From positions 115,565-179,564 of the forward strand of contig CAWBRV010000004.1 of assembly GCA_963791225.1 (NCBI GenBank): a stretch of 64,000 bases of DNA, written 5' to 3'. Positions 56,803 through 64,000 of the stretch are shown one piece after another. The position numbers and the translations under genes are program-made. Position 1 is the first letter of the stretch, and every line of letters starts with the position of its first letter. The notes under the pieces are model-generated. The model saw only the letters and a program-made list of their open reading frames with translations, ran no database searches and was not told where the DNA came from. The stretch is from PALSA-612 sp963791225. Lineage in GTDB: Bacteria > Actinomycetota > Thermoleophilia > Gaiellales > Gaiellaceae.

Positions 56803-57429
56803 ACAGCCAGGCTAACCAAGCGGCACCAAGCAGCGCCAGTCGACCTGTCTCGGCGAAAGGTGCCGTGAGTTGTGTTGCCTCGTACTAAACCGGGATCATC
56901 CGCCCGGCAGCTTCACCAGCCAGTAGGCCTAGTAGCTCACGTTCGCCCGCGGTCCGCTTGCTTAGTCCGACCCGTCGCGCGGTCCCGCGAACTGATAGTT
57001 CGTTCTCTTCGTGGATCAACGGCTCGCGTTCGAGCGCCGGCTCCAGCGGAAGCCCTGTAGCCATCGGCGTTTCCGCGCGGTCGCCGAACTCAGCGGCCCG
57101 GATCATAGACGCGTGGGACAACAAAATGGGCAACCAGGCTTCGATCGGTGTGCGGCCTCTCAGGTGAAGCTTCTTCTTGAGTCGAGTTCGGTCGATGCGA
57201 CCGTGACTCCCGTTGGCACCTGACCAGTTCTGCTTGAAGTCGCGTTTGTTCCTTCGTGTCGTGGTTGACCTTGTCAATCCGCGCCTTCCGGGGTCTCAGC
57301 CCCTGAGATGGGGGCCACCCGAACGCGTTTGACATAAGCCCTACCGGTATGCGTGTCCGACTCAAACCCGACCCGAGCGGACTGACGGTGTTGTCGGACT
57401 AGGGAACCATCTGACTCGGGATGAGTTGG
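56803..57429. other. Gene-poor stretch with repeat copy D
   Basis: No protein gene is supported. Repeat copy D occupies 57060-57155, and a short hairpin, TCTCAG-CCC-CTGAGA, lies at 57294-57308. The latter may end transcripts entering from either side. Confidence 0.5.
57060..57155. repeat. Dispersed repeat, copy D
   Basis: ATCGGCGTTTCCG and the 38-base tail with GGGACAACAAAATGGGCAAC match the end of copy A, differing at 4 of 38 columns. In one frame the tail reads WDNKMGNQASIGV, and in copy A WGNK. It could be the fossil C-terminus of a recombinase-like gene. Confidence 0.55.
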
Positions 57430-58494
57430 TTAGCCCGGTTGACTGGCGGCAGCGGGTCGGTGGTTTAGGTGGGTGGTTGGGTTTGCGGGTGGGGCTGCTG
57501 TCGTTGCTCCGGCTGGGTGGAGTGTGTTGAGGCTGGTGTTGGCAAGTCGGTTGTGGCCGGCAGAGAAGACGGCGACGATCTGAGGGTCGAATTGGGTGCC
57601 GGCGTGCTGGTGGAGGATCGCCAGTGCGGCTCGGTGTGGGAGTGGTTCTCGGTATGAGCGTTTCGAGGTCATTGCGTCATAGGCGTCGGCGACGGCGATG
57701 ATGCGTGCCTCAAGCGGGATTTCGTGTCCGCTTAGACCGCTGGGGTATCCGGCCCCGTCGTAGCGTTCGTGGTGATGGCGGATGCCGGCCAGGTAGGGCT
57801 GGAACTCCTCGACGCCTGCGACGATCGCGAGCGACGCCTCGACGTGGCCGTGCACGATCTCCCACTCTGAGGGGCTGAGCGGCCCTGGTTTGTCCAAGAT
57901 CGCCGCCGGCACGGCGAGCTTCCCGACATCGTGGAGCAGGGCGGCGCCGCGGACGCGGGTGATCATTGCCTGATCCAGCCCGAGTTCGGCGGCAACGGCA
58001 ACGGCGAGCTCGGCGACCGTGGCGGAGTGCTCGGCCGTGTAGTGATGCATTACATCGATTGCCCGTTCGAACGCGTGTACGACCTGAGCGTTCAAGCGTT
58101 CGAGTTGCTGCGAACGGGCCTCGGCTCGGCGAGCCAGCATGCCGACCGCGACGCCCGCGACGAGGAAGGCCGCCAGGCGTACCAACCCGCCGCTGGTGGT
58201 CTGTCCGTCTCCGGCAGCGGTGTCGAACGGCAGAAACCCGCACAAGACTCCGCTAACGACACCAGCGGCCGCACCCGCAAGTGGTCCGTCGCCGGCCCCG
58301 GCGGCGAGGATCGGTACGTACAAGAGCTGACCCAGACCGCTCTTCGTCCCGCCCGCGAAGTACGTCGCCGTGAGGCAGACGCCGATCCCGATCGCAATCA
58401 GCGGCGCCATGACCGTCGGGAGCCAACGGCGGAGCCCCGATTCGACACGCTTCCATTTCCAGCCGCCTTCGGCTGCCCGCCGAACTCGAACCAT
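57430..58494 (-). CDS. Membrane-bound HD-GYP domain phosphodiesterase
   Basis: This 354-residue protein has three to four membrane segments in residues 25-125 (WLPTVMAPLIAIGIGVCLTA, LVRLAAFLVAGVAVGMLARR), then an HD-GYP domain: MHHYTAEHSATVAELAVAVA, ALLHDVGKLAVPAAILDKPG, HVEASLAIV, IRHHHERYDGAGYPSGLSGH, ARIIAVADAYDAMTS. The HD and GYP motifs are complete. HD-GYP proteins hydrolyse cyclic di-GMP. Together with the MshEN proteins at 32.6-35.5 kb it suggests c-di-GMP signalling in this organism. Confidence 0.88.
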   Translation of the reverse strand: MVRVRRAAEGGWKWKRVESGLRRWLPTVMAPLIAIGIGVCLTATYFAGGTKSGLGQLLYVPILAAGAGDGPLAGAAAGVVSGVLCGFLPFDTAAGDGQTTSGGLVRLAAFLVAGVAVGMLARRAEARSQQLERLNAQVVHAFERAIDVMHHYTAEHSATVAELAVAVAAELGLDQAMITRVRGAALLHDVGKLAVPAAILDKPGPLSPSEWEIVHGHVEASLAIVAGVEEFQPYLAGIRHHHERYDGAGYPSGLSGHEIPLEARIIAVADAYDAMTSKRSYREPLPHRAALAILHQHAGTQFDPQIVAVFSAGHNRLANTSLNTLHPAGATTAAPPANPTTHLNHRPAAASQPG

Positions 58495-58657
58495 GCGGCC
58501 AAGATCGGCGCCGTTTGCTCAGAACTTGAGGCGATGAGCACGAACACCGCGTCGCCCGGGCGCGACGTGATCGCACCGCTGTTCTGGAAAAGAGCTCGGC
58601 ATTCTGTTCAGACCGGCAAAGCTCGGTGACGCTTCTCGCCGCCTTCCGCGAGCCGCC

Positions 58658-60355
58658 GTGTTCGTGCTGGATTCAAGTCCCGTTGCATCTGTGCCGATCC
58701 AACGATCGCCGCGTTGGAGCCGGTCGGGACACGTGATCTTGAAGCGCCCAGAAAAACAGAGCAACCATTCCGCGTCGTCGGCGCCGCTCGCGCCTCCGGC
58801 GCCTGAGCTTTCACCGCGTCGCGTTGTCGTGCTGCTGATGCTCCTCGCCGGCTTCGCGGCAGCCGGCTGGCAGCTCGTCGGACACGGCACGCCGGCCGCC
58901 GACGCCAAGTCCGACGCGACCCCGGTCTACGCACCCTATGTCGACGTGACGCAGACGCCGATCTATCCCTTTCAGATGCCCTCGGCCAACCCGGTCTCCA
59001 GCGTCTATCTCGCGTTCGTCGTCAGCGACCCTTCGAATCCGTGTAGACCATCTTGGGGCGCCTACTACACGCTCGACCAAACCGGGCAGACTATCGACCT
59101 CGACGCCCGCACGGCACAGTTCCAACAGGAAGGAGGCAGCATGATGGTCTCCTTCGGTGGCCGCGACAACACCGAACTGGCGGTCGGCTGTACCGACAAG
59201 CGCAAGCTCGTAGGCGCCTACCGCGTGCCTCTCGAGCGCTACCACGCCACAGGGATCGACCTCGACCTCGAAGGAGCCACGCTCGACGACGTTGCGGGGA
59301 ACAAACGACGTGCGAGCGCGATCGCGGCGATCCAGCGGGAGATGGCGGCGCGACACACGCCGCTGCGGGTCTGGATGACCCTGCCGGTCTCGAGCAAGGG
59401 GCTGACGTCGGCCGGCGTCGCCGCGGTGAGGGCAATGCTCATAGCCCACGTGAGACTCGCCGGAGTCAACGCGATGACGATGGACTTCGGTTCCGACGAA
59501 AGCGCGCCCGGAGCCATGATCGGCGTCGTCGAACGCGCGCTCGCCGCGACCCAGGCTCAGGTTCGGTCGCTCTGGGGCTCGGCCGGACTGCAGAGCAGCG
59601 CGGCCTCCGCCTGGGGCCACCTCGGAGTGACCGTGATGCTCGGAGACAATGACACGGCCGGCGAGAGCTTCACGACAGGCGACGCCCGCGCACTCGCCGC
59701 CTTCGTCGGTCGTCATGGGATTCCACGCGTTTCCGCCTGGTCGCTCAACCGCGACACCCCATGCGGCGGCGCGTTCCCCCGCACCGGAATCGACTCCAAC
59801 ACCTGCAGTGGCGTCCTTCAGAAGCCGCTCGAGTTCACCCGGATCTTCGCGAGCCTTAAGGGTACGAGGATCGCACAGAACGACGCCGGATCTCCGTCGC
59901 CGGTGCAGCAGCCCGGGACGGGTCGCGCCGATGATCCGGCCACGAGCCCGTACCCGATCTGGCGGGCGAGCGCCCCGTACGACACCGGTTACAAGGTCGT
60001 CTGGCAACGCAACATCTATGAGGCCAACTGGTGGACCCAGGGCAGCCCACCCGACGCCGTGGGAGCTCGCGCTCCGACCGGCCCGTGGCAGCTGATCGGC
60101 CCAGTGCCTGCCGGCAGCCACGCACCGAAGCCGGTCCTGCTCGCATCGGGCGCGTTCGCAACGTGGTCGCCGAGCGCGGTCTACCGTCAGGGAGACCGGG
60201 TCAGCTTCGACGGGCTTCCCTACCAGGCGCGCTGGTACACACAGGGAGATCAGCCCCTCGACGATCTGCCCGCCGATCCGGGGACGCCCTGGCAACCCCT
60301 CTTCAAGTATCCCGGCGAGCCGACGTTGGCGAGCGTCGGAACAGGGGGAGACTGA
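58658..60355 (+). CDS. Secreted GH18-like glycoside hydrolase with two CBM5/12-type modules
   Basis: GTG at 58658 gives 565 residues; a GTG at 58733 (MILKRPEKQSNHS) is also possible. One membrane segment lies at about residues 55-75. The catalytic domain begins VYAPYVDVTQTPIYPFQMPS, with GSMMVSFGGRDN and TGIDLDLEGATLDD, the GH18 DxDxE motif with its glutamate kept. Two C-terminal modules (YPIWRASAPYDTGYKVVWQR and FATWSPSAVYRQGDRVSFDG, each ending in WWTQG/WYTQG) look like chitin-binding CBM5/12 repeats. The stop overlaps the GT2 start (TGATG), so the two are coupled. Confidence 0.85.
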   Translation: MFVLDSSPVASVPIQRSPRWSRSGHVILKRPEKQSNHSASSAPLAPPAPELSPRRVVVLLMLLAGFAAAGWQLVGHGTPAADAKSDATPVYAPYVDVTQTPIYPFQMPSANPVSSVYLAFVVSDPSNPCRPSWGAYYTLDQTGQTIDLDARTAQFQQEGGSMMVSFGGRDNTELAVGCTDKRKLVGAYRVPLERYHATGIDLDLEGATLDDVAGNKRRASAIAAIQREMAARHTPLRVWMTLPVSSKGLTSAGVAAVRAMLIAHVRLAGVNAMTMDFGSDESAPGAMIGVVERALAATQAQVRSLWGSAGLQSSAASAWGHLGVTVMLGDNDTAGESFTTGDARALAAFVGRHGIPRVSAWSLNRDTPCGGAFPRTGIDSNTCSGVLQKPLEFTRIFASLKGTRIAQNDAGSPSPVQQPGTGRADDPATSPYPIWRASAPYDTGYKVVWQRNIYEANWWTQGSPPDAVGARAPTGPWQLIGPVPAGSHAPKPVLLASGAFATWSPSAVYRQGDRVSFDGLPYQARWYTQGDQPLDDLPADPGTPWQPLFKYPGEPTLASVGTGGD

Positions 60356-62755
60356 TGAGCTTCCTGAGCCAGAATGGCAACCACGGCGGGGCCCGCCGCC
60401 AGTGGGGATCCGACTCCCACAGGGATCCGATCCCGGCCGTTCCGCGCCTCCCAGGGGACTGGGCGATGGCCTTCGGCCGCGCGGCCGTGGTCTTCACCGT
60501 CGCGGCGTGGCTCACGCTGGTGATCACGGTCCTTAACAGCCAGGTACTCGAAGGCGTATCCGGCCACGCGAGCCTCTTCGAGACGGTCGGCTTCCTGGTC
60601 GCGGTCAGCCTGCTGGCCGCATCCGCAGTGGGGTATCTCTTCGCCCGGCTCGGCTTCTACTACCGGGCCCGGCAGCACCGCCGGATACCGCGCGCCATGA
60701 TCGACGCGTTCTTCGCGGACCGCCGTCCTGCCGTCACGGCACTAGTCCCGTCCTACCAGGAGGAACCGAACGTCATCCTCATGACGCTGCTCTCCACAGC
60801 GCTGCAGGAATGTCCGAATCTGCAGGTCGTGCTGCTGATCGACGACCCGCCGAACCCGCAGTACGCCGGCCCGCAGAAACTCCTCGACAGCGCACTCGCG
60901 TTGCCGAGCGAGCTCGACAGGCTCCTTTCCGAGCCACGCCTACGCTTCGATTCGGCGCTCGAGCAGTTCGAGTCAAGCCTCAGCCCCGACACTGTTGCGA
61001 CCCGCGAGGACGTGCTCACCCTTGCCGGCGAATACCGGTTCGCCGCCCAGTGGATCCGCGGCCTCGGCGAGACCTATCAGGTGTCGGATCACAACGAGCG
61101 CTTCTTCGCAACCCATGTTCTCGGCCAACTCGCCACCGACCTCGATCTAGTCGCGGGAGCACTGCGCGCCGCAGCGTACGACGACCCTGAGCAGCTTCCG
61201 ATCGAGCGCATCCATCAGCTCTATTGCCGCCTCGCCTGGACATTCCGGGCGGAGATCTCGAGCTTCCAGCGGAAGCGGTATGCGTCGCTCTCGGCGGAGC
61301 CGAACAAGGCGATGAACCTCAACAGCTACATCGGGCTGATAGGCGGCAGCTACCGCGAAGTGCAAACACCGGCCGGCCTCAACCTCGTGCCGTCCCCGCC
61401 GAAGAAGCCGACCTGGTAGTTCCGGACGCGGACTACATCCTGACCATCGACGCCGACAGCGTGATCATGCCCGAATACTGCTTGCGGCTCGTGTATCTCC
61501 TCGAGCGGGAGGAGCACAGCCGCGTCGCAGTCGCCCAGTCCCCTTACAGCGCCTTCCCCGGCGCAGCCACGCGCCTCGAACGGATCGCGGGCGCAACCAC
61601 TGACCTGCAGCACATGATCCACCAGGGGATGACCTACCACTCCGCCACCTTCTGGGTCGGAGCGAACGCGATCCTGCGCAAGAAAGCGCTCGAAGACATC
61701 GAGCAGATCGACTACAAAGGCCCGTTCGCGATCTACCGCTACATCTCGGACCGCACGGTGATCGAGGACACCGAGTCCACGATCGACCTCGCGGCTCACG
61801 GCTGGACGCTCCACAACTACCCCGAGCGTCTCGCCTACAGCGCGACCCCGCCCGACTTCGGCTCTCTGTGCATCCAGCGCCACCGCTGGGCGAACGGTGG
61901 ACTGCTGATCCTCCCGAACCTCTGGCGTGCGGTGCGCGCCCGCCGCCGTCGCGGTGAGCGCACGAGCATGGGGGAAATGCTCCTGCGGCTCAACTACATG
62001 GCTTCGATCTTCTGGAGCTCGCTCTTCGTCCTCTGCCTGATGGTGATCCCGTTCAACGGGCACCTCATCTCGCCGCTCACCTACGCCGTAGCGGCCCCGT
62101 ACTTCCTGGCAATGGCAGTCGACCTGCACTACTGCGGCTATAAACGCCTCGACGCCGCGCGCATCTACGGCTTCAACCTCTTGCTCCTCCCGGTCAACCT
62201 CGCCGGCAGCATCAGTTCCATCGTGCAGGCGCTGACTGGAGCCAAAGGCAAGTTCATGCGGACACCAAAGGTGCGCAACCGCACCGTCCCGCCTTCGTCT
62301 ACGTCGTCCTTCCCTACCTGCTCGTCGCCTACTCGGCGTACACGTTCAAGGTCGCCTGGGAACACGACCTCTGGTCGAACGCGATCTTCGCAGCGGTCAA
62401 CGCCGTCCTCGGCGGGTACGCGATCGTCGCATTCATCGGCATCCGCCACTCCCTCGTCGACATCTGGGCCAACGTCGTGTCCTGGCTCTACAAACCCCAG
62501 AAGTTCAAGCCGACACCGGCGAGAAGCGGCGCCGCAGCCGCAGCGCCCACCTTCGGCGGCGACGTCGGCGACTGGGCATTCGTGCTGTACATGGGCTTCG
62601 CCGACCGCCGCAGGAGCACTCGACACATCGCCGACCTCTCCGAACCGGACCGCACGTCGCTCATGCTGCCGGTCTCAGCGCCAGCTGTCGCCGACCGGAA
62701 CATCGTCCTCGGCCCGCCGCCAGGGGATCAGGCGGCCGAGACCTCACCCGTTTGA
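60355..62755 (+). CDS. Processive family 2 glycosyltransferase, cellulose/chitin-synthase-like (frame broken twice)
   Basis: The reconstructed protein of about 800 residues starts MSFLSQNGNHGGARRQWGSD. Two N-terminal membrane segments precede the GT-A domain (VTALVPSYQEEPNVILMTLL, VVLLIDDPPNPQY). A long insertion follows, then, after an extra base near 61395, DYILTIDADSVIMPEYCLRL, VIEDTESTIDLA and CIQRHRWANGG (the QxxRW motif). Three to four more membrane segments follow, with a second extra base near 62285. It makes and probably exports a beta-linked polymer. Coupling to a GH18-type enzyme suggests an amino-sugar polymer, which is inference. Confidence 0.85.
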
Positions 62756-62844
62756 TGGGAGCTCTGCCTGGCTAGGAAGAAGCGCGTCCGCTCCCAGCTG
62801 TGATCGTCGGATAATCGGATCATGCCCGGTATCGCCATCAATGA

Positions 62845-62877
62845 TTGGGGCGGCGCCCCGTGGGAGCGCCGCCCCAA
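62845..62877 (+). terminator. Terminator hairpin after GT2 gene
   Basis: TTGGGGCGGCGC (62845-62856) pairs perfectly with GCGCCGCCCCAA (62866-62877), giving a 12-bp stem with a 9-base loop 90 bases after the GT2 stop. Confidence 0.7.
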
Positions 62878-63118
62878 GCGTGTCCTCCGGCCTTGCCGTG
62901 CGCGGAAAGGGCTGCCGGCACACTGCCTCCTTCTACTGGCAACGCTGCGAACTCATAGTTCGACGGTCAACGCGGGCCTGGATGGTCTAGATTCGCGCAA
63001 GGTTCCTCTATTTAGTTCATCTTCGCCGCACTCGACACAGACGACGATCAGCCTGGGCGTCATCCACTCACGCGAGTGGCGTTCGGCCAAAAGTCTAGGG
63101 CTGCCGCTTTGCCGCGCT

Positions 63119-63153
63119 AGGGCGGCGTGCGGTGATGGGTCGCACGCCGCCCT
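63119..63153 (-). terminator. Terminator hairpin after the 63.2-kb gene
   Basis: AGGGCGGCGTGCG (63119-63131) pairs perfectly with CGCACGCCGCCCT (63141-63153), a 13-bp stem with a 9-base loop, 38 bases past the stop of the minus-strand gene. It could act on both strands. Confidence 0.75.
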
Positions 63154-63190
63154 AAAGTCGCGAATTGCCCGGAGCGAGCTACCGGTGGCT

Positions 63191-63916
63191 CTACGTGAGT
63201 ACGAGCGAGAGGTCGTCTGCCCCTGCGAGGTTGTAGTTGGCGTGGTCGGTGAAGGTGACGACGATGGTGACGCCTGTGGTTCCGGCGGGCACCGCTGCGT
63301 GCCGCGTTCGGGAGGCCATGTCCCCGCCTCCGATGGTCGTGTCCGGGCCGATCCTGATCGCCGATAGCACCTTGCCCGACGCGTCCATGAACTGCGCTCG
63401 TACCTGCGCGGTGTTCGAGCTGTAGTTTCCGAGCCAGCCGCTGAGCGTCGCTGTGCGGCCGGCCGCAGCTGGGGGCAGCTTGATCGTCTGCGTGCCGATC
63501 GCTCGCGTGTGCGCTGGTGGCCGTGGGCGTGGTGCCGCCGAAGAAGTAGTTCTGGCCGTTGTCCTTCGGACCCTTTCGACCTGGCGGTGAACCATCCGAC
63601 GCCGAATCCGGTGTATGCGGCTGCGCCGAACTGACCGGCGGTGCTCGTCCAGCCGGGAACGGCTCCCGCCTCTCCGGGTGCGTTCTGGCCCTCGGCCGGC
63701 GTCGGCTCCGGGGTTCTTGATCAGGTTCTTGCCGCAGAACGTGCATCCGGCCGATGACGCGGAGGCGGCGACGGCCGTGAGTGTGAGCGCCGATGCGACG
63801 GCGAGCGCGAGGAGGATGGTTGCTCTGCGCCATGGTGGGCGCTGGCGGCTGGCTTGGGTCGTCGTCAGGGTATGGGCGGAGGGCGGCATTTTTGGCGTGG
63901 GGATGTTGTGCGTCAC
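63191..63916 (-). CDS. Secreted carbohydrate-binding-like protein (frame broken several times)
   Basis: The reconstructed protein of about 240 residues begins MTHNIPTPKMPPSAHTLTTT, with a signal peptide (ATILLALAVASALTLTAVAA) ending before a two-cysteine motif CTFCGKNLIKNPGAD. The mature part reads like a jelly-roll carbohydrate-binding module: GQNYFFGG, ATLSGWLGNYSSNTAQVRAQ, and a terminal TIVVTFTDHANYNLAGADDL, then SLVLT. Extra bases break the frame near 63500-63700. It lies next to the GH18/GT2 pair and may bind the same polymer. Confidence 0.7.
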   Translation of the reverse strand: MTHNIPTPKMPPSAHTLTTTQASRQRPPWRRATILLALAVASALTLTAVAASASSAGCTFCGKNLIKNPGADAGRGPERTRRGGSRSRLDEHRRSVRRSRIHRIRRRMVHRQVERVRRTTARTTSSAAPRPRPPAHTRAIGTQTIKLPPAAAGRTATLSGWLGNYSSNTAQVRAQFMDASGKVLSAIRIGPDTTIGGGDMASRTRHAAVPAGTTGVTIVVTFTDHANYNLAGADDLSLVLT

Positions 63917-64000
63917 TGGTTCTTCCGATCGTCGGGTCGGCCAGGTTCGAGTGCTCGTCGATCCTGTGTCAGATGTGTTCGAGTCTTGCGAGTAGCGGCA

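Larger units (their letters stand above)
62756..63190. other. Intergenic stretch with two strong hairpins
   Basis: No gene is supported. The terminator hairpins at 62845-62877 and 63119-63153 close the GT2 gene and the converging small secreted gene. An ORF from 62822 spans the hairpins and has no coding character. Confidence 0.6.

Noticed and set aside
56958..57167. Integrase C-terminus ending WDNKMGNQASIGV
   Set aside because: The upstream part of the frame has no tyrosine-recombinase catalytic residues, so it is reported only as part of the dispersed repeat.
62822..63367. 181-codon open frame on the plus strand
   Set aside because: It spans two strong terminator hairpins and overlaps a secreted protein on the other strand; its translation has no coding character.
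23800..63916. Genome-wide programmed +1 recoding as the cause of the frame breaks
   Set aside because: The break sites share no slippery motif or stop codon context, and neighbouring genes are intact, so sequence error is simpler. Raw reads would decide.

Overview
The window is high-GC DNA, dense in short-spaced genes with many GTG starts and GTGA/ATGA stop-start overlaps. The gene content points to an actinobacterial-type chromosome: LytR-CpsA-Psr protein, long-form HPF, the secA-prfB-ftsE-ftsX order, smpB, TrmB and ECF regulators. My best guess is Thermoleophilia (Gaiella/Solirubrobacter-like); this rests on gene content and style, not on a search.

Layout. 1-5.8 kb: the 3' end of metH, a secreted protein, then a cell-envelope sugar operon (LCP protein, UDP-glucose dehydrogenase, nucleotidyltransferase, cupin). 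5.8-13.5 kb: MerR regulator with ahcY; an ECF sigma factor; a large secreted BNR-type propeller protein with its TrmB regulator; mtnA; a second nucleotidyltransferase. metH, ahcY and mtnA all serve methionine/SAM recycling. 13.5-25.5 kb: core genes (comF, hpf, secA, prfB with its programmed +1 frameshift, ftsE-ftsX, an RNB exoribonuclease, a GT2 glycosyltransferase, smpB). 25.5-32.6 kb: MFS and GNAT genes, an ABC exporter, and an extracytoplasmic flavin electron-transfer set (ferric-reductase-like flavoprotein, FMN-binding protein, ApbE). 32.6-39.8 kb: a divergent pair of MshEN-domain proteins with coiled coils, an MFS transporter, a CHAP protein, a propeller protein and a YCII protein. 39.8-57.4 kb: gene-poor and accessory-looking, with a broken MFS gene, lhgO, a secreted protein with 312-bp tandem repeats, a cyclase-ATPase-TPR giant, a dispersed repeat family, a tRNA-like relic, Hsp20 and dodecin. 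57.4-64 kb: an HD-GYP protein, a GH18-like secreted protein coupled to a GT2 synthase, and a small secreted protein.

Two features run through the window. First, many genes appear to be leaderless: a TANNNT -10 box ends exactly 6 nt before the start codon of comF (a CTG start), secA, prfB, smpB, a GNAT gene, a YCII gene and a 16-codon leader ORF before the ABC ATPase. Second, from about 23.8 kb onward many genes are broken by single extra bases, while the first 23.8 kb has none except the programmed prfB site. Sequencing or assembly error is the simplest reading of that, so affected genes are annotated over their full reconstructed span.

The most interesting regulatory signal is a shared promoter element, TTGACACC-N7-GTGG, found twice before the sigma gene and once before trmB.
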